A DNA stretch of 64,000 nt from an uncultured Bacilli bacterium (lineage in GTDB: Bacteria; Bacillota_I; Bacilli_A; RF39; UBA660): the NCBI GenBank assembly GCA_944350495.1, contig CALVOZ010000004.1:1-64000 (forward strand), written 5' to 3'. Position numbers and translations under genes: made by a program. Shown here piece by piece: positions 8,568-17,981 of the stretch. Numbering within the stretch: position 1 is the first letter of the stretch; the number at the start of each line of letters is the position of its first letter. Below the pieces are notes generated by a model. That model made no database searches, was not told the origin of the DNA, and was given only the letters and a program-made list of their open reading frames with translations.

Positions 8568-9161
8568 GATAGACTGTTTTAAATAAACATCTTTATACCA
8601 CTTAATAAATGTTTCAGTAGCTGAAGTATGTCCATCATTTCGATTTTCTCTTTCGTCATCATCCATCTCTGCTAACGTCTTATCACAATTATCAGGTACA
8701 AATACACTCCATAAATTTGATTTTGCATGTGCAAGCGTTGCACCTCTTTTATCACAAGCTAATGTACCATGACTTACTCCATAAAAAGTATAAAATTCAT
8801 TACCATCATAAAATGTTAAGCAATCGACAAATTTACATCCTCTATTTACAACATTTTTCATTTTGTCTAAAAGTGAATCAATATCAGAACTTACACCACT
8901 TCTTTTAACAAAAGCACCTGGATATCCAGGATTATTTGGATAATCTTCAATATAAAAACCTGAGTCTGCTACAAAACAAGGTTTATTTAACATCTTATAG
9001 GCTGAAATAGCTTTAGCTTTGGATATTACTTCAATATCATTTATTTCTGGTTCTTCTAAATCACATGTAAAATAATTTATATCTAAGTTATGGTCATTAA
9101 AATGTTTTTTTACAGATACATATTTCCCGTAATTACCGGTTACGTAAGTTAAATTAGTCAT
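8553..9161 (-). CDS. RdgB/HAM1-like non-canonical purine NTP pyrophosphatase
   Basis: Hydrolyses dITP, XTP and similar damaged nucleotides, keeping them out of DNA and RNA. The N-terminal TGNYGKY is the family's substrate loop (TxNxxK), followed by DLEEPEI, VADSGFYI (catalytic Asp and Ser), and NPGYPGAFV. The C-terminal half is more divergent than in RdgB: it has no clear SHR motif and reads ENRNDGHTSATETF. The ATG at 9161 follows AAGGAG; an ATG at 9215 would overlap the upstream gene and adds a non-family hydrophobic extension. Close relatives may have another nucleotide as substrate. Confidence 0.8.
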   Translation of the reverse strand: MTNLTYVTGNYGKYVSVKKHFNDHNLDINYFTCDLEEPEINDIEVISKAKAISAYKMLNKPCFVADSGFYIEDYPNNPGYPGAFVKRSGVSSDIDSLLDKMKNVVNRGCKFVDCLTFYDGNEFYTFYGVSHGTLACDKRGATLAHAKSNLWSVFVPDNCDKTLAEMDDDERENRNDGHTSATETFIKWYKDVYLKQSIKRLV

Positions 9162-9211
9162 ATTAAACACTCCTTTAAACAAGTATAACAAATAATGCGG
9201 AAATATATATG

Positions 9212-9691
9212 TCACTTATAATATTTATCTAGTATTTTTATTTTTTTAATTCTATTTAAGTAAAAATGACGTATTTCATCTTTTAACTCACAATATGCCG
9301 CAACTCCCCAGTTGTTTCCTAAAATAATTAAGTCATAAGGATGAATTGTCCTAATCGTAATACTTTTATCTTTTTTTGATCGATATTCTATTTCACATTT
9401 TTCCTTTTCTTTAATAGCTTTACTTAAGATGTTAAAAATGTCTCTTTCTTTAATCTCGACTTTATTTGGGGTAATAAATCTTTTAGGAACATTAACGTTT
9501 TGATTTAATACATACCCTCCATATGGCCCCTTTATAGTATCTATATATATACCAGCTTTCTCTATTTCATTTTTATAAACTCTAATCATACGAGGTGTCA
9601 CTTCTAACAAATCAGATAATTCTTGAATACTATATTTTTTTCCAGTACTCAAATACTCAATCATCAATAATACATTACTAATTTTAGACAT
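9212..9691 (-). CDS. HTH / WYL-domain transcription regulator (short)
   Basis: A 159-residue regulator. Residues 1-60 form a DeoR/YafY-type winged helix (ISNVLLMIEYL, YSIQELSDLLEV, RMIRVYKNEIEKAGI). From about 95 the protein is WYL-like (IHPYDLIILGNNWGVAAYC, then IRHFYLNRIKKIKIL). It stops right after the WYL core and lacks the usual C-terminal WCX extension, so it is shorter than typical family members (about 300). WYL domains often bind nucleic acid or nucleotides and control defence or stress genes. The target here is unknown; neighbouring genes on either side are candidates. Confidence 0.75.
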   Translation of the reverse strand: MSKISNVLLMIEYLSTGKKYSIQELSDLLEVTPRMIRVYKNEIEKAGIYIDTIKGPYGGYVLNQNVNVPKRFITPNKVEIKERDIFNILSKAIKEKEKCEIEYRSKKDKSITIRTIHPYDLIILGNNWGVAAYCELKDEIRHFYLNRIKKIKILDKYYK

Positions 9692-9716
9692 TTTATCACC
9701 AAATTTATTATAACAT

Positions 9717-9740
9717 AAAAAAGATGTTAAACATCTTTTT
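9717..9740 (-). terminator. Terminator after the 823-residue protein gene
   Basis: Nearly perfect hairpin AAAAGATGTT / ACATCTTTT with a very short loop, followed by T-rich sequence on the minus strand. It includes the stop codon at 9727. Confidence 0.7.
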
Positions 9741-12189
9741 CTATTTTAATACTAGCAATTATCTTATCAACAGTTCTATTTAAATTCATGTCGTCAAAAG
9801 CTAGAATAAGCATCGAACCTTGAATATATATAAATTTATAATATCTTTTATGTGAATCTTTAGCTACAACTTTTTCATATACTAATAAATCATCACCTAA
9901 TTGATATTCCCTATCTAAATCATCTAAAATAATTTGACCATTTAACTGTGAACTATTATCTAACCAAGCATTAGCTCTTCTATGTAAAGCTTCAATGTTT
10001 GGACATTTATCATTCATTACTACCAAAGTATCACCAAATAAATATGTGAATTGATCTTTCTTAACTGGTTCACCTAATATTCTTGGCATTTCAATATTTA
10101 TTTTAATTGTATCCATAAATACCAAAGAATACAGCTTATAATTACCATTGAGATCAGTACCAATTATTTCATATGTTTTAGGATTTATTGATAAAGTTGG
10201 GACTGGTGGAATTACCATTTTTGCATCTTTAGAATTCGATGGACTATTTATTTGGTCATTATTACTATTTTCAGCTAACTTAGGAGGATTCAATGGTAGT
10301 TCAACAATACTTGATAAAATAGTATTTAAATCAATTAAATTAACTTGATTATTAAAGGCTACTCTATCTTGATATTTAATGTTTTTATCTAAAGTCATTG
10401 AGAAATCTACTAAGAAATTATTTATCATTGTAAAATTATGCATCATTAATATTTTTTTATCAACTAGTTCAACTAGAGCTTGTTTAAATATTTTTTGTCC
10501 TTGCGCTAAAGGAAGGTTTAAGGTATTTTCAGCCAACAATTTTGCTCTTACTCTACTATTTTCAACAATTTGTTTAACTGAGTTTATATATAATTGTTCA
10601 AATAATTCTGGTCGATACTTACCATAACAAACGCCTTGAAATGTAGCATCATAATCTGTTTTTATGATAAACATTTGCTTATCACCATACAGTTTGTTTT
10701 TTACATCATCACGCATTGAATTCCAAATTCTAGGAATTATAATTGAACACCCTGTTTTACGATCTACTTTTTCAATGTATGGAGAAAAGTTTTGGTCTTT
10801 AGTCAATCCATATATTAACTTAGTAATATTCATGATATTTTTTGTTTTTGTAAGCATTTCTTTCTCTCTTACATATATTTCAATTAATTGATCAATATTT
10901 TCCTTTTTAGCTCCAATTGGTAAATTATTTTCTTCAATAATCATTATTGCTTTTTCATATGACATACTAAAAGATGGCTTACTTAATAATCTTTTAATGT
11001 ATTCCATTTCACTATAAGCATTTTTATTTTTATCATATTTTAAACTTATTAAATATAATGAATAAGCTAATTCTAATTTATTTTGTTCAACATAATAAAA
11101 TCCTAAATTGCGATAAAAACGAGCTAAAGATATTGGGCTATATACCTTATCGTACATATTCATAGTCGATTCTAAAAACTTAGGCCAATTTTTTTGCGAC
11201 TTATATGTTTCGGATATTTCACTTAATGAAATAATTGATAGCGGATACCACTCTAATGATTTATACGACATTTTTAACGATTCTTGATAATTATTTTCTT
11301 CATTATAGATGTAAGCTAAATAATTATAAATTGAAGCATATGGTGTATCTATCCATTTAATGTTTTCATTTTTATTAATTTGTGTATAAATCATAAAGTC
11401 AACAACACCATCAAAGTTATATAATTTTGGATTTTCATCTTTCCTTTTTGGATCTTTACTAACCAAATTCAATAATATTTCTTTAGCCATATCTAACTTT
11501 TTATTTGGACCAAACATTAATTTCTTTGCTTGTTTTAAGGCTTTATTTATATCTAAATTTTCTTCTTTTTCTTTATAGTTAATATTAGCATATTTAATCA
11601 TCGTTTTACATTTAGGGCACATCGTATCTAATGTCTTAATATTATCAGGAAATTTAGAACAATCTACTTCAATTCTAGTACCACAAGTATGACAAGTTAA
11701 CTTAACTACTTTATCAGTAACTAAATCATTTAAATTGCCATGTCTCTTCCCCTTAATAAAATCATTTTTTAGTCTTTCAAATGATTCATCAGCTAGTCCA
11801 TCTAAGTAGTTATCATTACTATCAATAAAAAGCTGACGACCATTACTATTAGAATTATAGTATGTGGCTCGAATATCTTCAAGAACACTGTAATTTAATT
11901 CTAAATAACTATCTATTTTTAATAAATAAGCTAATTTTTTAAAATACTCAGGATTATGATGTTTAGCCCCTATTATTTTGCTGACCGTTGTTTTTTCAAT
12001 TAATGGTCTATTAGTTTTTTTGGCAATCATACCTCTTAGTACTCCTATTTTAGTATCAACATTAACTATTTGATCTCCTTCTAAAATATTTCTATCTTTT
12101 AAAAGAACAGCTTCTTCTAATTCTTTTTTTAACTCTTCTAATTTTTTATTGCGATATTTTTCTAAATATATTTCTGCGCTTATAACCAC
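9727..12189 (-). CDS. Large zinc-ribbon protein with helical-repeat region, unknown
   Basis: About 820 residues of unrecognised family. The N-terminus is a charged helix followed by a segment that looks like a small helix-turn-helix (KKTNRPLIEKTTVSKIIG). A zinc ribbon follows: CHTCGTR near residue 167 paired with CPKCKT near 190. Residues about 215-440 are a run of TPR-like helix pairs (YNYLAYIYNEENNYQESLKM is one). The C-terminal 350 residues are mixed and not identified. The GTG at 12189 is preferred since GAGGAG lies 9 nt upstream; a TTG at 12198 is too close. It is divergent from a 380-residue unknown protein gene, and the two may share control. Confidence 0.6.
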   Translation of the reverse strand: MVISAEIYLEKYRNKKLEELKKELEEAVLLKDRNILEGDQIVNVDTKIGVLRGMIAKKTNRPLIEKTTVSKIIGAKHHNPEYFKKLAYLLKIDSYLELNYSVLEDIRATYYNSNSNGRQLFIDSNDNYLDGLADESFERLKNDFIKGKRHGNLNDLVTDKVVKLTCHTCGTRIEVDCSKFPDNIKTLDTMCPKCKTMIKYANINYKEKEENLDINKALKQAKKLMFGPNKKLDMAKEILLNLVSKDPKRKDENPKLYNFDGVVDFMIYTQINKNENIKWIDTPYASIYNYLAYIYNEENNYQESLKMSYKSLEWYPLSIISLSEISETYKSQKNWPKFLESTMNMYDKVYSPISLARFYRNLGFYYVEQNKLELAYSLYLISLKYDKNKNAYSEMEYIKRLLSKPSFSMSYEKAIMIIEENNLPIGAKKENIDQLIEIYVREKEMLTKTKNIMNITKLIYGLTKDQNFSPYIEKVDRKTGCSIIIPRIWNSMRDDVKNKLYGDKQMFIIKTDYDATFQGVCYGKYRPELFEQLYINSVKQIVENSRVRAKLLAENTLNLPLAQGQKIFKQALVELVDKKILMMHNFTMINNFLVDFSMTLDKNIKYQDRVAFNNQVNLIDLNTILSSIVELPLNPPKLAENSNNDQINSPSNSKDAKMVIPPVPTLSINPKTYEIIGTDLNGNYKLYSLVFMDTIKINIEMPRILGEPVKKDQFTYLFGDTLVVMNDKCPNIEALHRRANAWLDNSSQLNGQIILDDLDREYQLGDDLLVYEKVVAKDSHKRYYKFIYIQGSMLILAFDDMNLNRTVDKIIASIKIEKDV

Positions 12190-12317
12190 AATAATCAACT
12201 CCTCAGTTTTTATTCTTTACCCTATTAGACACTTTACTATTTTATATATAACTAATTATATCACATTAAATTGATTTTTTGAAAATAATAGTATAAAATT
12301 TTATTTAGGGTGAAATA

Positions 12318-13460
12318 ATGATTACACTACATAAAAGAATAGAAAAAAATAAAAAAAATTTAAGAGGAATTGAGGTTTTATATCCTGAAGATAATCCTTT
12401 ATTACAACCTACAATGCTTTGCTTATCAGCACAAACTATGTATCCTAAATCTATTTATGGAATTGTTCGTGAAGGTATGCGCGCTGCTAGATTAAGAACA
12501 AGTCAAGGAATTGGAGCTAAATACGCTTTAGATAACTTCCCAATAAATTTTGTAGGTGCTACATATGATAACCAAGGTAACAGCTTTGGTGAAAGTATTG
12601 CTGAAGAATACTTTAAACCATTAATTTCTGAAAATGGCGCTAAACTAGATTTGAAGCAAGCTAAAAAGAATATGAGGAATATTACAATTATGACGTATTG
12701 TGATGGAACTTTAGTTTACTACGATTTAGAAGCTAAATTAGTTAATATAATGGAATCTCTTGGTTATACTGAAAAAGAAATTAAAGCTATTCTAGCTGAA
12801 TTAGCCGTTATAGCTGTTCTTACAATGCATGATACGGCAAATTCTCTAGCTACTACTTTCCAATTAGTTGATGTAAACGATGCGGAAATATTTGAAAGAG
12901 CAACTCCTTCTTTAATTGAAAGTCTTGATAGACAACTCACTAATCATGACTTTTTATCAATAGGAAAACATAATGGTTTATATTATTTTAAAGGTAAAGG
13001 TGAACATTCAATTAAGTCTTTCTTCCACGATGATTATTTACCACAATCTGTATTCGCAGCTATCGTATCACAGTGTTTAACAAGAAGTATTGATAAGCAT
13101 CATGAATTTAGCTTTGAAAATATGTCTGAAATGATTAAAAGTATTTTAAATCATTACAGTGTTGGCTACACAGCTGAAGAAATAATGAAAGACTTAGATG
13201 ATATGATTGATTATCCTGGAGCTAGAAAACTAACATCATTTGAATGTAATTATTTAGATATTATAGATGAGTTAAGCAAAAAAGCTAGTAATCTAGAAAA
13301 TGATAATCGTTTACTTAGAAATGCTAACGACAGACAAAGACAAAATTACGATAAATTAGATGAAGCTATTAGAACTACCGTATCAGCGCAAGAATATCAC
13401 GAAATCTTAACAAAAATTGGCTACCAGTTTCCTGCTTCAGAAAGCACTTATAAAAAATAA
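12318..13460 (+). CDS. Hypothetical protein, divergent partner of the zinc-ribbon gene
   Basis: A 380-residue soluble protein that I do not recognise. It starts with a Lys/Arg-rich helix, continues with SAQTMYPKSIYGIVREGMRAAR and a GIGAKYALDNFP segment, and ends in an Asn/Gln-rich helical tail (about 310-345, LENDNRLLRNANDRQRQN) suited to coiled coil. No catalytic signature is evident. AGGGTGA precedes the ATG. It is the only plus-strand gene between 0.2 and 23 kb, transcribed away from the zinc-ribbon protein. Confidence 0.55.
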   Translation: MITLHKRIEKNKKNLRGIEVLYPEDNPLLQPTMLCLSAQTMYPKSIYGIVREGMRAARLRTSQGIGAKYALDNFPINFVGATYDNQGNSFGESIAEEYFKPLISENGAKLDLKQAKKNMRNITIMTYCDGTLVYYDLEAKLVNIMESLGYTEKEIKAILAELAVIAVLTMHDTANSLATTFQLVDVNDAEIFERATPSLIESLDRQLTNHDFLSIGKHNGLYYFKGKGEHSIKSFFHDDYLPQSVFAAIVSQCLTRSIDKHHEFSFENMSEMIKSILNHYSVGYTAEEIMKDLDDMIDYPGARKLTSFECNYLDIIDELSKKASNLENDNRLLRNANDRQRQNYDKLDEAIRTTVSAQEYHEILTKIGYQFPASESTYKK

Positions 13461-13461
13461 G

Positions 13462-13489
13462 TAAAAAAAGATAGTATAAAACTATCCTA
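13462..13489 (-). terminator. Bidirectional terminator between convergent genes
   Basis: Hairpin GATAGT / ACTATC with a 5-nt loop. On the minus strand it is followed by seven T; it ends the acyltransferase gene and lies just beyond the plus-strand gene ending at 13460. Confidence 0.7.
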
Positions 13490-14507
13490 ATATTTTATTA
13501 ATATATGGTATTTTTTTTATAATTAGACAAGCTATATATGAAAGAATAAATATAACAACTGTATATAATGGAATAAAAGCATAAGATATTTGATTTATTA
13601 TTTCAATATTTTCTGTAATTAAATTTAAAAATACAGGATGAATCAAATATATACCAAATGATAAACCTGAGATACTAGTAATTAATTTATTTTCTCTAAA
13701 TTTTTCTTTATTATTAATAAATAATAAATAGATAGATATCGAAGATAACATGTAGTATATACTTCTATATCCTAAAAGTAAATTATAATATTTATCGTGT
13801 TTAAATGATAAATAGCAACTACCTACTATTGTTATTACATAACACATTATTGATAAAAGTATTAAAAACTTATGCCATTTATTATCTAACTTCTTCTCAT
13901 TTATTCGGCGATATAAAATACTACCAACTACAAAATATCCTAAATAATATGTTCCTTGAATAATTGGTATTAAATAATTAATTTCCAATTTCAATTCTAA
14001 TTTAATTATATAGACAACTCCCACAAAGAATAACCATAGTCCCATAAATAAATTTTCTTCCTGCTTGCTTAAATTTTTACACATATTTTGCACAAAAGGT
14101 AAAATAATATATATACCGATAATAGCATACATAAACCATAGATGCCTCTTTGTTGGTTCAACAAATGATTCAATAAATGAATCGTAAAAGTTTAAATCAT
14201 TTCCTAAATAGTATTTATTAAATAGGAAATAAATGAAATTCCATGCAATAAGTGCAAATAATAAACGCCATATACGCTGTAAATATTTTTTAATATTAAA
14301 TTCACTTGGTTTAATAAGTAAAGCTCCACTTATCATAAAAAATATTGGTACACTTACCCTCGCTATCGTATTAAATATTATCGCTCCAATATAATTAACA
14401 CTATCGATATTAGTATATGCCCGGCAATATACATTAGCAACGTGAATAACAATAACCAAAATGCAAGCTACAATTCTTAAAAAATCTAAACTATAATCTC
14501 TTTTCAT
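13482..14507 (-). CDS. Acyltransferase 3 family membrane protein
   Basis: A 341-residue integral membrane O-acyltransferase of the OafA/YrhL type. The N-terminus RDYSLDFLRIVACILVIVIHV is the family signature with the conserved Arg and catalytic His in helix one. About ten hydrophobic helices follow. Family members transfer acetyl or other acyl groups to sugars of surface polymers. No SGNH domain is fused. It is next to a FkbM methyltransferase gene, which fits a role in surface polysaccharide modification, but the target is not shown. Confidence 0.85.
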   Translation of the reverse strand: MKRDYSLDFLRIVACILVIVIHVANVYCRAYTNIDSVNYIGAIIFNTIARVSVPIFFMISGALLIKPSEFNIKKYLQRIWRLLFALIAWNFIYFLFNKYYLGNDLNFYDSFIESFVEPTKRHLWFMYAIIGIYIILPFVQNMCKNLSKQEENLFMGLWLFFVGVVYIIKLELKLEINYLIPIIQGTYYLGYFVVGSILYRRINEKKLDNKWHKFLILLSIMCYVITIVGSCYLSFKHDKYYNLLLGYRSIYYMLSSISIYLLFINNKEKFRENKLITSISGLSFGIYLIHPVFLNLITENIEIINQISYAFIPLYTVVIFILSYIACLIIKKIPYINKILG

Positions 14508-14865
14508 AAATCACCTACTTCAATTTTATTATATCAAATCTGTACTATAATGTTTATATTAAAGATGTGTGTTTATGAATTTTGTTGATATTTATTTTAT
14601 ATTAATAGTAATATTGCAACTAATTTTAGACATAAACATAAATACCCTCTAAAAATATCAATAATCTATACCACTTTAGCTAATATTAGTTTACTTGAAT
14701 TTTTAATTATTATAGTTATGTTTTTAATTAAAAAAAATGGTCAAAATTTCAAAGCATCAAGTTTATATAATAAATATTATGCATAAATCATCCGACATCA
14801 ACCGTAATTTCAATCAAGCTTACTTTAACAATTAAAAAGATTTTAAACTATATTAAATATTTTTT
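14508..14865. other. Gene-free stretch of about 360 bp
   Basis: Very AT-rich. On the plus strand a broken small frame can be read at 14575-14786 (separate entry). No intact coding region or clear terminator was seen otherwise. Confidence 0.4.
14575..14786 (+). pseudogene. Possible remnant of a small membrane protein
   Basis: An ATG frame encodes MNFVDIYFILIVILQLILDI and stops at TAA after about 26 codons. A shifted frame then continues with LKISIIYTTLANISLLEF, LIIIVMFLIKKNGQ and ends at 14786. Joined, they would make about 70 residues with two hydrophobic helices and a basic tail. It could be a frameshifted two-helix membrane peptide, but in AT-rich DNA hydrophobic frames also arise by chance. 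Confidence 0.25.
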
Positions 14866-15798
14866 TTATTTTGGTATTGCAAACAAAACTATTTCAGTCG
14901 GATATATACAATTACCATAACATCTTAGATAATAATCATAATTAGGATTAATATCATTAATTAATTTAGGCAACTCCCATAAATGATCATTATTATGATA
15001 AACCGAAATTAATAATTTAGGTTTATCATTTTTGATATGATTAATACTTCCAAGTAATGCTTTTTTTTCATGTCCCTCAATATCCATTTTAATCATACTA
15101 ACTTCTTCTTTTATATCTTCATCTAAAGTTGTACTATCTAACAAAATATCGCCTTCTTCGCACACTCTATTAGCTGAAATTGATGAAGAATTAGCTTCTA
15201 AATATAAATTACCTATTTTATCGCTTATAGCTTTTTTTTGATAAATTATGTTTTTATATTTAGATAAATTATTTTTTAAATATATAAAAACTTCATCAGT
15301 TATATCATAGCAATATATTTTATTATATGAACTTTCACCATATGTATCAATATAATCTAAGATAGTATCTCCTGTATAAGCTCCTAAATCAACTACCACT
15401 TCATTATCACAATGTGGAATTATATCTAAGTCAAAATAATGCTTATAAGGAGTACCTAAACAAGGTTTTATAGTATTAAAATCATAACAAAACCAATTAT
15501 TTAAAATACCATATAAAAGTTTTTTAGACTTATAATCCTTTAATTTTAAATAAAGCCAATTAAATTGCTCTATATTTTCCTTTAATGTAGTAGCCTTTTC
15601 ATATAGTGCCTCATAATTATTATTTTCTAAATCAATTTTTCCCCAATAATTAAATTTATTAAAAAAAACCTCAATTGATTTTTTTGTTTCCATAGGAACT
15701 TTATCAAAACTTTTTTTAATATTAAAATAAATTTCATCTTTAGTCATTAAATTAATCTTATTCATTAATTCTTTAAAAAGTTTATCTACTTTATTCAT
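14866..15798 (-). CDS. FkbM family methyltransferase
   Basis: A 310-residue SAM-dependent methyltransferase. The C-terminal half has the FkbM Rossmann fold: SAM-binding VVDLGAYTGDT (motif I, about residue 135), the IYCYDIT acidic strand end, and the family signature MIKMDIEGHEKKALLGS. The N-terminal 110 residues are a helical extension specific to this protein. FkbM enzymes O-methylate sugars or polyketides, often in surface glycan clusters; the adjacent acyltransferase supports that. The exact substrate is unknown. Confidence 0.82.
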   Translation of the reverse strand: MNKVDKLFKELMNKINLMTKDEIYFNIKKSFDKVPMETKKSIEVFFNKFNYWGKIDLENNNYEALYEKATTLKENIEQFNWLYLKLKDYKSKKLLYGILNNWFCYDFNTIKPCLGTPYKHYFDLDIIPHCDNEVVVDLGAYTGDTILDYIDTYGESSYNKIYCYDITDEVFIYLKNNLSKYKNIIYQKKAISDKIGNLYLEANSSSISANRVCEEGDILLDSTTLDEDIKEEVSMIKMDIEGHEKKALLGSINHIKNDKPKLLISVYHNNDHLWELPKLINDINPNYDYYLRCYGNCIYPTEIVLFAIPK

Positions 15799-15851
15799 TT
15801 TTACCTCCCATATTAAATATATTAAAAAACATTAATTATATGTAGTTAATA

Positions 15852-15895
15852 TAAAAAAACAAAAACTACAACTAAAATATTTAAGTGTAGTTTTA
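15852..15895 (-). terminator. Terminator after the metallophosphoesterase gene
   Basis: Stem AAAACTACA / TGTAGTTTT on the minus strand with a loop of about 15 nt, then a run of seven T. The stem overlaps the stop codon at 15893. Confidence 0.7.
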
Positions 15896-16606
15896 CTTTA
15901 TTATTCCAAAAAAATTTTCGCCTAAGTACTCGTTAAGTGCATAATTGCTTTCTTTGAATGCCTTAACTAAAACATCACGATTATAATTAATTTCACATCG
16001 TGTAATTGTTACATCATTACCAATATCAATGATTATATAATGGGTAATATCATCATAAACACAGCCACTACTTCCACCATCTATTAATTTTTTATTATGA
16101 TATTCCACTTCATATGGACGATGCTCATGACCTATAAAAATATAATCAGTATTTAATTCATCTACTAATTGATTAATAATATTTTCCTTCAAAACTGAAA
16201 ATCCATGAAACGGATATTGCGAAAAAGATTCATGATCTATTAAGAAATGCTGAAACATAAACTTATAATTATTTACAGTTAAACTAATAGATAAATCACA
16301 GTTAGCTAAATACTCATGATGTTTATCAGTCAATTGTTCTTTTACCCAATGATGATGAAGTTCTTCCATTTCTGTCATTGTCTCATCAATTGAAGTACCA
16401 TTTAAATAATATAATTCATGATTTCCTAATACCATTTCAATATTATTTTCCATTATTAAATCCAAACATTCCCTCGGATTAGGGCCAATTCCAATTACAT
16501 CGCCTAAGTATATTGTCTTATCTATATTATTCTTTCTAATATCAGATATAATACTTTTCAAAGCTGGTAAATTACCATGAATATCTGAAAAAACTGCGAT
16601 TCTCAT
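15893..16606 (-). CDS. Metallophosphoesterase (YfcE/MJ0936-like)
   Basis: A 237-residue calcineurin-like phosphoesterase. All five metal-binding blocks are visible: FSDIHGN (Asp and His), LGDVIG, LGNHE, a His-containing MFQHFLI, and IGHEHRP. The two-metal site is thus complete. Relatives hydrolyse phosphodiesters; the natural substrate is usually unknown. The gene stands alone between two strong terminators, with an ATG 60 bp downstream of the preceding hairpin. Confidence 0.85.
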   Translation of the reverse strand: MRIAVFSDIHGNLPALKSIISDIRKNNIDKTIYLGDVIGIGPNPRECLDLIMENNIEMVLGNHELYYLNGTSIDETMTEMEELHHHWVKEQLTDKHHEYLANCDLSISLTVNNYKFMFQHFLIDHESFSQYPFHGFSVLKENIINQLVDELNTDYIFIGHEHRPYEVEYHNKKLIDGGSSGCVYDDITHYIIIDIGNDVTITRCEINYNRDVLVKAFKESNYALNEYLGENFFGIIK

Positions 16607-16636
16607 ATTATCACTACTTTCTATTATTATTTTAAC

Positions 16637-16667
16637 AAAAAAACTACTTTCTTGAAAGTAGTTTTTA
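16637..16667 (-). terminator. Strong bidirectional terminator
   Basis: Perfect hairpin AAAACTACTTTC / GAAAGTAGTTTT with a tiny loop and T-runs on both sides, just after the stop at 16670. It ends the ABC-ABC-ttcA-prdX operon. Confidence 0.88.
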
Positions 16668-16669
16668 TA

Positions 16670-17140
16670 TTACATAACAATATAGTTATGTTTTTCATGT
16701 TCAATAAATTTAATTAGATCATCATAATTAATTGATAAAGTTGCCGTATTACGGTTTGGATGAAATAATAATTTCTTACCAACTAACTCATGATCTAAAA
16801 CTACAGTTACAATATTATTTTTATCATTAATAATCCCAAATGGTGATACGCTACCCTTAATTAAGCCTAAATAGTTCATTAGTTCTTCTTCCTTGGCAAA
16901 AGACATGTGAGTTGCTCCAATAATTTTTGCAATCTCATTTATTTTCATTTGTTTATCTTCATGTAGAATAACCAAAAAATATTTCTTACGGCTATCTTTT
17001 AAAAATAAATTTTTACAGCCTAAACCATCTATTTTGTGTAATAACTCTTCTTCCTTAGAATCATTAATAGTAAATACTGCCTTATGTTCTATTTGCTCAT
17101 ATTTTATATTTAAACTATCTAATATTTCATATAAATTCAT
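16670..17140 (-). CDS. Prolyl-tRNA deacylase (PrdX/YbaK-type editing domain)
   Basis: A stand-alone trans-editing factor of 156 residues that hydrolyses alanine mischarged on tRNA-Pro. Family blocks are CKNLFLKDSRKKYFLVIL, the catalytic-region Lys and the C-terminal GSVSPFGIIND followed by LFHPN and TATLSI. This pattern is that of PrdX rather than YbaK. It is the last gene of an operon after the ttcA-like gene, with a 3-bp gap. Length is normal for the family. Confidence 0.88.
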   Translation of the reverse strand: MNLYEILDSLNIKYEQIEHKAVFTINDSKEEELLHKIDGLGCKNLFLKDSRKKYFLVILHEDKQMKINEIAKIIGATHMSFAKEEELMNYLGLIKGSVSPFGIINDKNNIVTVVLDHELVGKKLLFHPNRNTATLSINYDDLIKFIEHEKHNYIVM

Positions 17141-17143
17141 AAA

Positions 17144-17974
17144 TTACTCCTTATCATATTCCTCTAGAAAACTATGTAAAATACCATCTTTACGATATCC
17201 TAAAATAGCATCCATATTAATATTGGCTAAACTAGTAAATAAATTATGGTCAATATTAGGATTCATCTTACGCATATAGCCTATTAATTCTTTCATCTCT
17301 TTACGCTTACTAGTTCCATCATACTCTTCATAGTGCTCTTCAGTAAATTTACATGCACAATTTAAAAATTTTAATTCATTACTTTTAGCCCAAGAAATAA
17401 TATCTTTTTCTTTTACTAAATATAATGGTCTGATAAGTTCTAAACCTTTAAAGTTTTCACTGTGCAATTTAGGTAACATAGTTTTTACTTCAGCACCGTA
17501 GAACATTGATAGTAGTGAAGTTTCAATAACATCATCAAAGTGATGACCTAAAGCAATTTTATTACATCCTAATTCTTGTGCTTTATTATATAAATATCCT
17601 CTACGCATTCTAGCGCATAAATAACACGGGCTTTTTGACTCTATATTTGTAACTACATTAAATATATCACTTTCAAACATTTCAATTGGAATATTTAGTT
17701 CTTTCGCATTCTGAATAATTAACTCTTTATTATGCTCACTATAACCTGGATTCATCACTACATATTTGGCTTCAAAATTAATTTTACCATGGCGCTTTAT
17801 CTCTTGAATGCATTTTGCCATCAAAAATGAATCTTTTCCACCTGATATACAAACCATTATTGAATCATTCTCATTTATTAAATAATATTCTTTAACAGCT
17901 TTAACAAAATTGCTCCAAATTGATTTACGATATTTTTTGATAATACTTCTTTCTACTTCTTGATATTTTTCCAT
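17144..17974 (-). CDS. TtcA-like tRNA thiolation ATP pyrophosphatase
   Basis: A 276-residue N-type ATP pyrophosphatase. The PP-loop is VCISGGKDSFLMAKC (about residue 45); a CxxC pair lies in SPCYLCARMRRGYLY, and ALGHHFDDVIET is the adenylation-region motif. These are the marks of the TtcA/TtuA class, which thiolate tRNA using an iron-sulphur cluster. A CxC (LNCACKF) follows. Whether the product is 2-thiocytidine or another thiolated base is not shown. It follows the ABC exporter gene by 7 bp and precedes the prolyl-tRNA deacylase, so two tRNA-related genes share one transcript with a transporter. Confidence 0.85.
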   Translation of the reverse strand: MEKYQEVERSIIKKYRKSIWSNFVKAVKEYYLINENDSIMVCISGGKDSFLMAKCIQEIKRHGKINFEAKYVVMNPGYSEHNKELIIQNAKELNIPIEMFESDIFNVVTNIESKSPCYLCARMRRGYLYNKAQELGCNKIALGHHFDDVIETSLLSMFYGAEVKTMLPKLHSENFKGLELIRPLYLVKEKDIISWAKSNELKFLNCACKFTEEHYEEYDGTSKRKEMKELIGYMRKMNPNIDHNLFTSLANINMDAILGYRKDGILHSFLEEYDKE

Positions 17975-17981
17975 AATTCCT

